Origin: Actinoplanes missouriensis 431
GTDB taxonomy: Bacteria > Actinomycetota > Actinomycetes > Mycobacteriales > Micromonosporaceae
DNA: 64,000 bases
Direction of reading: 5' to 3'
Assembly: GCF_000284295.1 (NCBI RefSeq)
Contig: NC_017093.1
Coordinates: 7,192,001-7,256,000, forward strand
The stretch's first letter is position 1. Each line of letters begins with the position of its first letter. Made by a program: the position numbers and the translations under genes. The notes under the pieces were generated by a model. The model was not told the DNA's origin and ran no database searches. It saw only the letters and a program-made list of their open reading frames with translations. Positions 28,510-36,999 of this stretch are shown here, piece after piece.

Positions 28510-29496
28510 TCAGCGGCCCCGCGGCTCGGGGAACGACAGGTTCGCCAGGATCTTCGAGATGATCAGGTCGGGGGTGACCTCGTCGGAGAGCGCCTCGTAG
28601 GACAGCACGAGACGGTGGCGCAGCACGTCCGGCGCGAGATCGCTGAGATCCTCGGGCACCACGTACTCGCGACCCCGGATGTAGGCAAGCGCCCGCCCGG
28701 CGAGCACCAGGCTGATCGACGAGCGCGGGCTGGCGCCGAACGTGACGTAACGCGCCAGGTCGGTGAGCCCGACCCGGCCCGGCTCACGGGTGGCGTGGGC
28801 GAGCTGGACCGCGAAGTCGATCAGCGACGGGTCGACGTAGACCCGGTCGGCCTCCTGCTGCAGAGCGACAAGCGTCCCCGGGTTGATGATCTTCTGGATC
28901 ACGGCGGCCGGGGCGAGAGCCCGCTCGACCACCACGAACTCCTCGGTCTGCGACGGGTACCCGACCACCACCTTCATCATGAAGCGGTCGACCTGCGCCT
29001 CGGGGAGCGGATAGACGCCCTCGTTCTCGATCGGGTTCTGGGTGGCCATCACGAGGAACGGGTCCGGCAGCTTGTGCGTCTCCCGGCCGATCGTGACCTG
29101 CCGCTCCTGCATCGTCTCGAGCAGGGCGGACTGCACCTTCGCCGGTGCCCGGTTGATCTCGTCGGCGAGCAGCAGGTTGGTGAAGACCGGGCCGAGCTGC
29201 ACCTGGAACTCGCCGGTGGGCTGGTGGTAGACCCGGGTGCCGACGATGTCCGCCGGCACCAGGTCGGGGGTGAACTGGACCCGGTGGAAGTCGCCGCCGA
29301 TCGCCTCGGCCAGCGATTTCACGGCCAGCGTCTTGGCCAGCCCCGGGACGCCCTCGACCAGGATGTGCCCACGGGCCAGCAGCGCCACGATCAGCCGCTC
29401 GAGCAGGATGTCCTGGCCCACGATGGTCTTCTTGACCTCGTAGAGCACCTTCTCGATCGGGCCGGCCGTGGCCGCCGGTGCGTCGGTCCAGCTCAT
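28510..29496 (-). CDS. MoxR-family AAA+ ATPase
   Basis: The 328-residue ATPase has Walker A GVPGLAKT (about residue 49), Walker B LLADEINRAP (about 110), the sensor 1 segment FLVMATQNPIENEGVYPLPEAQVDRFMM and a C-terminal lid with GASPRSS. MoxR proteins act as chaperones for their vWA partners. It leads the MoxR-DUF58-vWA-vWA set and starts 24 bp after the protease gene. Confidence 0.95.
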   Translation of the reverse strand: MSWTDAPAATAGPIEKVLYEVKKTIVGQDILLERLIVALLARGHILVEGVPGLAKTLAVKSLAEAIGGDFHRVQFTPDLVPADIVGTRVYHQPTGEFQVQLGPVFTNLLLADEINRAPAKVQSALLETMQERQVTIGRETHKLPDPFLVMATQNPIENEGVYPLPEAQVDRFMMKVVVGYPSQTEEFVVVERALAPAAVIQKIINPGTLVALQQEADRVYVDPSLIDFAVQLAHATREPGRVGLTDLARYVTFGASPRSSISLVLAGRALAYIRGREYVVPEDLSDLAPDVLRHRLVLSYEALSDEVTPDLIISKILANLSFPEPRGR

Positions 29497-29520
29497 GTGG
29501 GGTGTCCGTCCTTTGTGTCG

Positions 29521-30417
29521 TCAGAGTGGCGGTGCCTGTCCGTCGCCTTCGCCGCCACCACCGAGGGCCGCGCCGATCGGGACCGCGAAACCGATGCCGA
29601 TGAAGGTGCCCGCGTCGGTCGGGTTGGCCAGCGCCACGACGATGCCGACCACCTGACCTCGCGTATTGATCAGCGGTCCGCCGGAGTTGCCCGGGTTGAC
29701 CGCCGCGTCGAACTGGATCAGACCGGCGATGTCGGCGGACCTGTCACGGTCGAGCTTGCGGTCCAGCCCGGAGACGACGCCGCTGCTGGTGCTCCAGGTC
29801 AGGCCGAGCGGGTTGCCGATCGCCACCACGTCGTCGCCGACCGCCACGCCACCGCCGAGCACGGCCGGCACCAGCGTCTCCGGCAGCTTGCCCGGGGTGA
29901 TCGTGGCGATGTCCTGCTCGGCGCTCTCACTGGCGATCCGCGCGTCCGCGCGGGTGCCGTCGGCGTAGGTGACCCGGATCGACTCAGCGCCGTCGACCAC
30001 GTGCAGCGCGGTGAGTATCGTGCCGTCCGCGTTGGCGATCACGCCGGTGCCGCTGCCGGCCTCGAGACGGTCCTGCGCGTCGTGGCCGGTCGTTTCGATC
30101 AGCACCACCGAGGGGGTCAGCGCCTGCGAGACCTCGGCGACGGTGAGAGGCGCGGCCGAGGCGGAGGGCGAGGCCGACGGGGCGGCTGCGGCACGGTCGC
30201 CGGTTTCACCCCGATCGGGTACGAGGACGAACGCGGTGATCGCCACGGCCCAGACGAGAGCCGCACCGAGGAGCACCATGCGTCGCCGCTCCGGCGTGTT
30301 CCACCGGGCTGCCCGTTTCTCCGATTCCTCCTGCGTCGGCGCGCTATCCGGCTTCTCCGTTCTCGCCGGCTCCCCCCGGGTCGGGTCGTTTCCCTCCGGG
30401 CGGAGCACGGTCATCAC
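29521..30417 (-). CDS. HtrA/DegP-like trypsin-type serine protease, membrane-anchored, without PDZ
   Basis: The 298-residue protein has a cytoplasmic N-terminus, one membrane helix (about 47-66), a Ser/Ala/Pro linker, and a chymotrypsin-like domain with the triad in ALHVVDG (His), SEQDIATI (Asp) and NPGNSGGPL (Ser). No PDZ domain follows. GTG at 30417 or ATG at 30414 may be used. It probably heads the MoxR/Bat-like operon (24-bp spacing), which suggests an envelope quality-control role. Confidence 0.87.
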   Translation of the reverse strand: MMTVLRPEGNDPTRGEPARTEKPDSAPTQEESEKRAARWNTPERRRMVLLGAALVWAVAITAFVLVPDRGETGDRAAAAPSASPSASAAPLTVAEVSQALTPSVVLIETTGHDAQDRLEAGSGTGVIANADGTILTALHVVDGAESIRVTYADGTRADARIASESAEQDIATITPGKLPETLVPAVLGGGVAVGDDVVAIGNPLGLTWSTSSGVVSGLDRKLDRDRSADIAGLIQFDAAVNPGNSGGPLINTRGQVVGIVVALANPTDAGTFIGIGFAVPIGAALGGGGEGDGQAPPL

Positions 30418-30458
30418 GACACGACCGCCAGACTCTCCATTCCTTGAATCTAAAAGCG

Positions 30459-30470
30459 ATTCCTAGGAAT
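30459..30470. promoter_or_regulatory. 12-bp palindrome upstream of the protease/MoxR operon
   Basis: ATTCCTAGGAAT is a perfect palindrome 42 bp upstream of the protease start, in an AT-richer stretch. It is a possible operator for the operon; the regulator is unknown. Confidence 0.3.
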
Positions 30471-30607
30471 TCGCCATGAGTCTTCTGGCGGTTTCCGGTA
30501 CGCAAATGGGTTTATACAAGGTAATAACGACTCGGGTCGAGTTGGTTTGTCAGCTATCTACGGATTCGCACCTGTGCGATGTCCTGCTCATAGCGGGGAT
30601 CGGGACT

Positions 30608-30715
30608 TCACCGGCGGGCGCGCCAGCGCCGCAGCCAGCGACGCAACTGGTACGGCCAGGCGCCGCTGGTGGCCGTTACGCCGGGGAGAATGTCGTCGCT
30701 GTCGATGGGTCGCAT
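30608..30715 (-). CDS. Possible 35-residue small protein
   Basis: ATG at 30715 has AGGAAGG 6 nt upstream, and the frame reads MRPIDSDDILPGVTATSGAW, then YQLRRWLRRWRARR before TGA. The tail is strongly basic and amphipathic. It lies alone in the gap between the protease and xylanase genes. The good ribosome binding site and non-random composition are the only evidence. Confidence 0.35.
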   Translation of the reverse strand: MRPIDSDDILPGVTATSGAWPYQLRRWLRRWRARR

Positions 30716-30783
30716 GTCGGGCCTTCCTGTTCGGGGTGCCACTTGGTGAGCGTCGCCGGAGTCCGTCGCGTTACTCGTTGTTC

Positions 30784-30797
30784 CGGGAGCGCTCCCA
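30784..30797. promoter_or_regulatory. CelR/CebR-type operator upstream of the xylanase
   Basis: CGGGAGCGCTCCCA matches 13 of 14 bases of TGGGAGCGCTCCCA, the site bound by the LacI-family cellobiose-responsive repressors CelR (Thermobifida) and CebR (Streptomyces). It lies 160 bp upstream of the GH10 start codon, consistent with cellobiose control of this secreted enzyme. Confidence 0.7.
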
Positions 30798-30841
30798 TGT
30801 AACGATGTTCATCACTTCGTCACCCGCATACCCCGAACGGC

Positions 30842-30945
30842 TCCCCGCGTACCCCTTGAACGCTTCCCGCATCCCTGAACGCTTCCCGCATCCCTGAACG
30901 CTTCCCGCATCCCCGAACGCTTCCCGGCGTACCCCCGAACGCGAA
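30842..30945. repeat. 19-bp imperfect tandem repeat in the xylanase leader
   Basis: TGAACGCTTCCCGCATCCC and close variants (CGAACGCTTCCCGGCGTACCC, CGAACGGCTCCCCGCGTACCC) recur about five times just upstream of the xylanase start codon, between the operator and the gene. They may affect the leader RNA. I see no riboswitch fold. Confidence 0.75.
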
Positions 30946-30956
30946 GGACCACGCAG

Positions 30957-33011
30957 ATGCGCGCACTCGCGCGGCTGGCCGTGACCACCCTGCTGGTCGC
31001 GGCTCCTCTCGCCGCAGTCACCGTCGCCACCAGCACCGCCAGCGCGGCCGACGACCCCGTCCCGATCACCGTGCTGACCAGCGACTTCGAGGACGGCAGC
31101 GCACAGGGCTGGACCGGGCGGGCCGCCGAGACCGTCGCGCACAGCACCGCCGTCGCGCACGGCGGCGCGGGCAGTCTCGCGGTCACCGGACGCACCGCCA
31201 CCTGGCAGGGGCCGTCCCTGGACGTGCTCGGCGTGGTCGAGAAGGGCACCGCCTACACGATCTCCGCCTGGGTACGGATGACGTCCGGCTCGGACAACGT
31301 GAGACTCAGCGTGGAGCGGCGCAGCGGCGGTGTCGCCGCCTACGACCAGGTGGTCGGCAACACGGCGGTGACGGCCGGCGGCTGGGTGAACCTGACCGGC
31401 CGGTACACGCTCGCGACCGACGTCGACTTCCTGCGGATCTATGTGGAGACCGGGTCGGCGACCGGTGACTTCGCCATCGACGACGTGACGGTGTCCTACG
31501 TGCCGGCGCTGCCGATCCAGACCGGCATCCCGGCGGTACGGGACGTGGTCGACGAGTTCCCGGTCGGCGCCGCGATCACCGGGGCGGAGATCGTCGGCGA
31601 CCACGGCCGGCTGCTCTCCCGGCACTTCGCGTCGGTCACCCCCGGCAACGCCCTGAAATGGGACGCCACCGAGCCGAGCGAGAACACGTTCACCTACGCG
31701 CAGGCCGACCCGCTGATCGCGTACGCGACGGCGAACGGTCTCGCCGTCCGCGGGCACACCCTGGTGTGGCACAACCAGACACCGTCCTGGGTGTTCACCG
31801 GCGCCGACGGCCAGCCGATGACCGCCACCGCCGAGGACAAGGAACTGCTGCTGGCCCGGCTGGAGAACCACATCCGCAACGTCGCCGGCCACTACGGCGA
31901 CACGATTGCGGTCTGGGACGTGGTGAACGAGGTGATCGACGAGAACCAGTCCGACGGGCTGCGGCGCAGCACCTGGTACACCGTGGCCGGTCTCGACTAC
32001 ATCCGCACCGCGTTCCGGGTGGCCCGGGAGGTGCTGCCGGACGCGAAGCTGTTCATCAACGACTACAACACGAACGTCCCGGCGAAGCGCGACAAGCTGT
32101 ATGCCCTGGTCGCCCAGCTGCGTGCGGAGGGCGTGCCGATCGACGGCGTCGGGCACCAGATGCACATCAACGTCAGCTGGCCTACGCTCGCCGAGACCGA
32201 GGCGATGATCCAGAAGTTCGTGCCGCTCGGGGTGGAGCAGCAGGTCACCGAGATGGACGTGAGCATCTATCCGAACAGCGGGGAGAGCTTTCCGGCGCCG
32301 CCTGCTGATCGGCTTCTCCAGCAGGCGTACGTGTACCGCGACATGTTCGCGCTGTTCCGCCGGTACGCCTCGGAGATCACCTCGGTGACGCTGTGGGGGC
32401 TGGCGGACGACAATACGTGGCTCGACACGTTCCCGGTGACCCGCAAGGACGCGCCGCTGCTGTTCGACACCCGGTTACAGGCGAAGCCGGCGTATTGGGG
32501 GGTCGTTGACCCGTCCAAGATCGGCGTCTCACCGTCGGCGTCGGCGTCCGTTTCGGTCTCGCCGTCCGCGTCGATCTCGCCGTCCGCGTCGGTCTCGCCG
32601 TCCGGGTCGGTGTCGCCGTCGGGGTCCGTTTCGGTCTCGCCGTCCGCGTCGGTCTCGCCGTCCGGGTCGGTGTCGCCGTCGGTCGGGGTGGCGGGATGTT
32701 CCGTGACATATCGGGTGACCGGGAGCTGGCCGGGCGGGTTCCAGGGCGAGGTGAAGGTCGCCAACACTGGCACGGCGGCGGTCAGCGGCTGGTCGCTGGC
32801 CTGGCAGTTCACCGGTGGGCAGCGGATCGCCCAGCTCTGGAACGGTTCGGTCATCCAGTCCGGGGCCACCGTCACCGTGACCAACACGTCGTGGAACGGC
32901 ACGCTCGCTCCCGGTGGGTCCGCCACGGTCGGTTTCCTGAGCAGCTGGACCGGCAGCAACCCGGTCCCGGCCGCCTTCACCGTGAACGGCACCGCCTGCG
33001 CGGTCAACTGA
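30957..33011 (+). CDS. Secreted GH10 endo-1,4-beta-xylanase with CBM4/9-like and CBM2 modules
   Basis: The 684-residue exported enzyme has a signal peptide (cleavage after TASA, residue 30), an N-terminal CBM4/9-like domain (about 35-185), a GH10 barrel (about 195-520), a Ser/Pro/Val linker (about 522-575) and a C-terminal CBM2 (about 580-684; CSVTYRVTGSWPGGFQGEV with the final Cys near the C-terminus). Glu325 in WDVVNE is the acid/base and Glu432 in QVTEMDV the nucleophile. It cleaves xylan backbones outside the cell. The linker DNA is a repeat of TCGCCGTCCGCGTCGG-like units. A CelR/CebR-like site lies upstream and a palindromic stem follows the stop. Confidence 0.95.
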   Translation: MRALARLAVTTLLVAAPLAAVTVATSTASAADDPVPITVLTSDFEDGSAQGWTGRAAETVAHSTAVAHGGAGSLAVTGRTATWQGPSLDVLGVVEKGTAYTISAWVRMTSGSDNVRLSVERRSGGVAAYDQVVGNTAVTAGGWVNLTGRYTLATDVDFLRIYVETGSATGDFAIDDVTVSYVPALPIQTGIPAVRDVVDEFPVGAAITGAEIVGDHGRLLSRHFASVTPGNALKWDATEPSENTFTYAQADPLIAYATANGLAVRGHTLVWHNQTPSWVFTGADGQPMTATAEDKELLLARLENHIRNVAGHYGDTIAVWDVVNEVIDENQSDGLRRSTWYTVAGLDYIRTAFRVAREVLPDAKLFINDYNTNVPAKRDKLYALVAQLRAEGVPIDGVGHQMHINVSWPTLAETEAMIQKFVPLGVEQQVTEMDVSIYPNSGESFPAPPADRLLQQAYVYRDMFALFRRYASEITSVTLWGLADDNTWLDTFPVTRKDAPLLFDTRLQAKPAYWGVVDPSKIGVSPSASASVSVSPSASISPSASVSPSGSVSPSGSVSVSPSASVSPSGSVSPSVGVAGCSVTYRVTGSWPGGFQGEVKVANTGTAAVSGWSLAWQFTGGQRIAQLWNGSVIQSGATVTVTNTSWNGTLAPGGSATVGFLSSWTGSNPVPAAFTVNGTACAVN

Positions 33012-33012
33012 G

Positions 33013-33032
33013 CCGGGCGCGATCGCGCCCGG
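33013..33032. terminator. 20-bp perfect palindrome after the xylanase stop
   Basis: CCGGGCGCGATCGCGCCCGG begins 2 bp after the TGA of the xylanase gene. As RNA it can form a GC-only stem with a minimal loop; as DNA it could terminate transcription between these convergent genes. No U-tract follows. Confidence 0.5.
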
Positions 33033-33099
33033 AGAAGCTCTCGGCGGCGGGAGGCGGCACATGCAGCCCCGCTTCCCGCCGCCGAGGCCCAGCACCCGG

Positions 33100-35880
33100 T
33101 CAGGCGTTGATCAGCATGGCCACCGCCTCCGCCGTCTCCGAGTGCCGGGTGAGCAGATCGGCTGCGGCCGAGCCGGGCACGGTCGCGGCGGGCACCGACC
33201 ACTCCCCCGCGATGCCGAGCAGGGCCGATACCCCGTCCGCCGCCTCCGGGTGAGTCGCCAGCAGCACCCCGGCCGGGCCACCGCCACGGGCCGCCGGAGC
33301 GGCCGGCGCGCCCGCGGCCGGCGCCGGGCGGGATTTCCACGGCGGGGTCCACGCGTCGATGCCGGCCAGGGTCGCCGGGAACGTGCGGCCCGCTTCCCGG
33401 GTCAGCACCGGGACCAGCTCGGCGGCCTGCGACCTCAGCGTCGTGATCAGCGTGGGCAGCCACGGGAGCAGGACCGGGTCGGGCAGCCGCCCGAACGCCT
33501 TCGACAGGGTCTCCACCACGAACGGCGCCAGCCTCGGCACCGGTTCGAGCGCCTGCACGAACCCGCTGACGTACTGCGGGACCGCGGGCACCACCAGCGG
33601 ATTGGCGAGCAGCTCGTCGACGCGTACCCGAAGGTCGGCGAGCGGCAGGGCGCCCAGCTGGTGGCGCGCCGCCCAGAGCAGGGCCACTTTCGCCGGCGCC
33701 TCCGGATGCGACTGCCGGACCGCGAGCTCCAGCTGGGTGCGGTCGCAGCCGAGCGACAACGCCAGGCTCTCCATGCTGAACAGGAATCCGAGCATCGCGC
33801 CGACCTGCCGCACGCCGGTGTCGTCGGCCACGAACGCGGTCGGCAGCAGGGTGCAGTAGTGCGCGTATCCCTCCGTGACGAATCGTTCGCACCAGGCCGG
33901 GAGCGCCGGCTCGGTAGCGCGGTAATGGGCCATCAGCCGGCGGATGCGGCGCAGCACGGCGGGCGCGTCGTCGACCGTGCGCTCGGCGGCGAGCAGCTCC
34001 ACCGCCCGGGTGCCGAGCTCGTCGGTGAGACGCGGGCTGCGCAGGAAGAGCAGCGAGTCCTCGACGGCCTTGAGCGCGGTGGCGGCGGTGGCTTTCGGGT
34101 CCCAGGCGGATCGGCGCAGCCGCTGCTCCAGGACCTGCTCGACGGTGACGCCCTCGTACCCCAGCTCGATGATGGTGCGCTGGTGGCGGCCGAGGTCGAG
34201 GTCCCAGCTCTCCTGGATGTGTTTCTCGCCGAGCCGGCGCGAACCCATGATCGGCCGGACCGCCTGGTCGGGCAGCAGGTAACGCAGCATCCAGAGCAGC
34301 TGGGAGCAGGCGGTCAGCTCGGGCTGCGCGGCCAGGTCGAGCAGGGCCCGCTGAATGGTCCGCTGTTCGAGGTTGAGCCCTAGCGGGGCGAGACGGTCGT
34401 AGACGTCGCGGGCCAGCGGCGGGAGCGCGGCGTACCCCACCTGGCCGATCCGGTCGCCGCCGAGCAGGATCTCGCAGAGACGGCGCACGTCACGCCGTCC
34501 CGGCACGGTCTCCTTCTCGATGCAGGTGACCGCCGCGTCCTGGAAGTCGTACGGCGTGGGCCTGCGCCGCCCGCGCATCCCGGCCAGCAGCACCGACGTC
34601 TCGAACACCGCGATCGCGTCCGCCGTGCTCGCCAGGTACCCGTTGCGGCGGGCCAGCCGGACGATGTCGACGCACCAGCCGCGCAGCTCCTCCTCGTCCA
34701 GGGCGTCCAGCGCCGCCGGCCCGGTGAGGTAGCCGCTGAGCTGGTCGATGACCGGCCCCGCGGCGGCCGGCGCCGGGAGCGCCGCGGCCTTCTTCCGGCC
34801 GCTCTTCTTCTGGCCGGCCAGCGAGAACGGTTTCACCCGGGTCCGCAGCAGCGATTTCTGCCAGGCGGCGGCCGCGATCGACACCGAGCCCGGCGCCAGC
34901 CCGAACTGTGCCTCGATCGCCGAGTGGCTGGACGGGATGAGCCCGTAGAGCCATGTCGTCGCGGTCCGCTCGGTGATCGCGAAGTCCGGCGTTCCCGGCT
35001 CCGAGCCGGCCTCGGGGACCCGGCTCGACGCATGGAAGGCGCCGCAGATGTAGAGGCAGTCGGCCCGGTCGGCGCCGCTGCGCGCGAGGTGCTCCCGGAT
35101 CCGGGTCCACATGTAGCGCTCGCGGTCCTCGTCGCTCGCGAAACGCCGGCTGTCGTGCGGCGCGAGCCTGCGGAACAGGCTGCCGATCATGACCATGACC
35201 TGCCGGTACGTGTCGTGATCGGCCCCGGCCAGCGGCTGCTCGACATACTGCTCCCACCACTCGGACCAGTGCCGGACCCGGCCGTGGTGCAGCAGGTGCT
35301 CCTCCAGCTCGGCGAAGCGGGGGCGCAGGTCGCCGATCTCCACCCCGACCGCGTCACCGTGCAGAGCGTCCTCACCCTGCGGCTCGTCCGCACCGGCGGA
35401 CGACGAGACGTCCGGCTGCCACTGGAAGACGTGGTCGGTGGACCTGTCGACGAGCACCAGCTCGACGCCGGGGGTGTCCAGCGCGTACGCGATCGCCTGG
35501 TACTCCGCGGAGGCCTCGGTGATCGGCGCGACCACGCTGAGCGGCGCGGACTCCTTGGCGAAGCCCTCCAGCTCGGAGGCGAACGCCTGCAGCGCCACCG
35601 GCAGCCGGCAGTTCCGCAGCTCGGTGAGGAGCGGCGCGAGGTCCTCGCAGAGCTCCAGGTAGATCACCTTGGGCTGTTTCTCCCGCAGGCGGCGGGCCAT
35701 CGCCAGCGCCGAAGCCGGCGAGTGGTGGCACACCGGGAAGATCTCCAGCGGCTCGCGCAACGCGTGGTCGACGTCGTCGACCATCCCGGCGAGGATCTCC
35801 GGCAGGGCCGCCGGGCCGTCCGCGAGGGCCTCGGCCGCTCCGAGCAGCTGCTCCCGCAGCGCGTCGAAGGGCCGGCTCAC
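33100..35880 (-). CDS. DUF5682-like protein of a YehLMPQ-type locus (YehM-like)
   Basis: The 926-residue protein starts at GTG 35880, overlapping the AAA+ stop (GTGA). It opens with a domain carrying IFPVCHHSPASALAMARRLREKQPKVIYLELCED, the usual DUF5682 beginning, followed by long helical regions and no known catalytic motif. In E. coli the yehLMPQ genes encode AAA+, DUF5682, vWA and SWIM proteins. The same set, in another order, is present here, which supports the assignment. Function is unknown; a scaffold or substrate of the MoxR/vWA chaperone pair is plausible. It is the last gene of the operon. Confidence 0.8.
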   Translation of the reverse strand: MSRPFDALREQLLGAAEALADGPAALPEILAGMVDDVDHALREPLEIFPVCHHSPASALAMARRLREKQPKVIYLELCEDLAPLLTELRNCRLPVALQAFASELEGFAKESAPLSVVAPITEASAEYQAIAYALDTPGVELVLVDRSTDHVFQWQPDVSSSAGADEPQGEDALHGDAVGVEIGDLRPRFAELEEHLLHHGRVRHWSEWWEQYVEQPLAGADHDTYRQVMVMIGSLFRRLAPHDSRRFASDEDRERYMWTRIREHLARSGADRADCLYICGAFHASSRVPEAGSEPGTPDFAITERTATTWLYGLIPSSHSAIEAQFGLAPGSVSIAAAAWQKSLLRTRVKPFSLAGQKKSGRKKAAALPAPAAAGPVIDQLSGYLTGPAALDALDEEELRGWCVDIVRLARRNGYLASTADAIAVFETSVLLAGMRGRRRPTPYDFQDAAVTCIEKETVPGRRDVRRLCEILLGGDRIGQVGYAALPPLARDVYDRLAPLGLNLEQRTIQRALLDLAAQPELTACSQLLWMLRYLLPDQAVRPIMGSRRLGEKHIQESWDLDLGRHQRTIIELGYEGVTVEQVLEQRLRRSAWDPKATAATALKAVEDSLLFLRSPRLTDELGTRAVELLAAERTVDDAPAVLRRIRRLMAHYRATEPALPAWCERFVTEGYAHYCTLLPTAFVADDTGVRQVGAMLGFLFSMESLALSLGCDRTQLELAVRQSHPEAPAKVALLWAARHQLGALPLADLRVRVDELLANPLVVPAVPQYVSGFVQALEPVPRLAPFVVETLSKAFGRLPDPVLLPWLPTLITTLRSQAAELVPVLTREAGRTFPATLAGIDAWTPPWKSRPAPAAGAPAAPAARGGGPAGVLLATHPEAADGVSALLGIAGEWSVPAATVPGSAAADLLTRHSETAEAVAMLINA

Positions 35881-36989
35881 GACAGCGTCGCGATCGCCTG
35901 GCGGCCGCCTTCGAGGAAGCCGTCCCACTCCCCGCCCTGCTCCCGGCTGCGCGGCTCGACCACGCCGTGCCAGTACTTGTTGAGGATCGCCAGGTCCTCC
36001 GGGCTGCGCCGGGCCAGCGAGCCGACCAGGGAGCCGGCGAGGGTCTCGGCGCTGAGCGCGGCGGCGCCGAAGAAGTTGCTGTGCAGGATCGCGTCCTCCA
36101 GCACGCCGATCTGCTCGGCGGTGGAGAGCGCCGACTCCAGGCGCTCCTCGTCGCTCGTCGCCGAGCCGGCGGCGGCGCGCAGGTCGGCGAAGCTCTGCAG
36201 CAGCACGTCGAGCAGGGTCGGCGGGACCTCCAGTTCGATGTTGTGCCGGCGCAGCAGTTCCTCGGTGCGGAACCGGACGATCTCGGCCTCGCTCTTCTTG
36301 TTCGTCACCACCGGGATGCGGACGAAGTTGAAGCGGCGCTTGAGCGCGGAGGAGAGGTCGTTGACGCCCCGGTCCCGGCTGTTCGCCGTCGCGATGATCG
36401 AGAAGCCCGGCCTCGCGAAGACGATGTTGTCGGAGTCCAGCTCGGGAATGGAGACGTACTTCTCGGAGAGGATCGAGATCAGCGCGTCCTGCACGTCGCT
36501 GGTGGAGCGGGTCAGCTCCTCGAAACGGCCGATCACGCCGCCCTCCATGGCCGTCATGATCGGCGACGGGATCATCGAGGCGCGGGACTGGCCTTTCGCG
36601 ATGACCATCGAGACGTTCCACGAGTACTTGATGTGGTCCTCGGTGGTGCCGGCGGTGCCCTGCACGACGAGCGTGGAGTTGCGGCTGATCGCGGCGGCGA
36701 GCAGCTCGGCCAGCCAGCTCTTGCCGGTGCCCGGGTCGCCGATCAGCAGCAGGCCGCGGTCGGAGGCGAGGGTGACGATGGACCGCTCGACGAAGCTCCG
36801 GTCACCGAACCATTTCTGGCTGACCTCCCGATCGAGGCCGTCGGCACGCTCCGAGCCGAGGATGAAGAGGCGCACCATTTTCGGGCTGAGCCGCCAGGAG
36901 AAGGGTTTCGGGCCGTCGTCGATCGACTCGAGCCAGTCCAGCTCCTCGGCGTACTTGATCTCGGCGGGGGCGCGCAGCATGTCACTCAT
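35877..36989 (-). CDS. MoxR-like AAA+ ATPase (YehL-like)
   Basis: The 370-residue ATPase has Walker A GDPGTGKSWLAELLAAA (about residue 80), Walker B-like DALISILSEKYVSIPELDSD, a sensor segment IATANSRDRGVNDLSSALKRRFNFVRIPVV, and a helical C-terminus. It is unlike the MoxR at 28.5 kb and resembles YehL-type proteins. GGAG lies 7 nt before the ATG. It is coupled to the DUF5682-like gene and follows the vWA gene by 10 bp. Confidence 0.9.
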   Translation of the reverse strand: MSDMLRAPAEIKYAEELDWLESIDDGPKPFSWRLSPKMVRLFILGSERADGLDREVSQKWFGDRSFVERSIVTLASDRGLLLIGDPGTGKSWLAELLAAAISRNSTLVVQGTAGTTEDHIKYSWNVSMVIAKGQSRASMIPSPIMTAMEGGVIGRFEELTRSTSDVQDALISILSEKYVSIPELDSDNIVFARPGFSIIATANSRDRGVNDLSSALKRRFNFVRIPVVTNKKSEAEIVRFRTEELLRRHNIELEVPPTLLDVLLQSFADLRAAAGSATSDEERLESALSTAEQIGVLEDAILHSNFFGAAALSAETLAGSLVGSLARRSPEDLAILNKYWHGVVEPRSREQGGEWDGFLEGGRQAIATLS

Positions 36990-36999
36990 GGGGTGTCTC

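Noticed and set aside
30476..30802. 108-residue plus-strand frame upstream of the xylanase
   Set aside because: No ribosome binding site, unusual composition, and it spans the CelR/CebR-like operator.
35881..36621. N-terminal extension of the DUF5682-like frame
   Set aside because: It lies antisense-in-phase within the AAA+ gene, is Arg/Gly-rich, and GTG at 35880 gives a coupled, family-like start.
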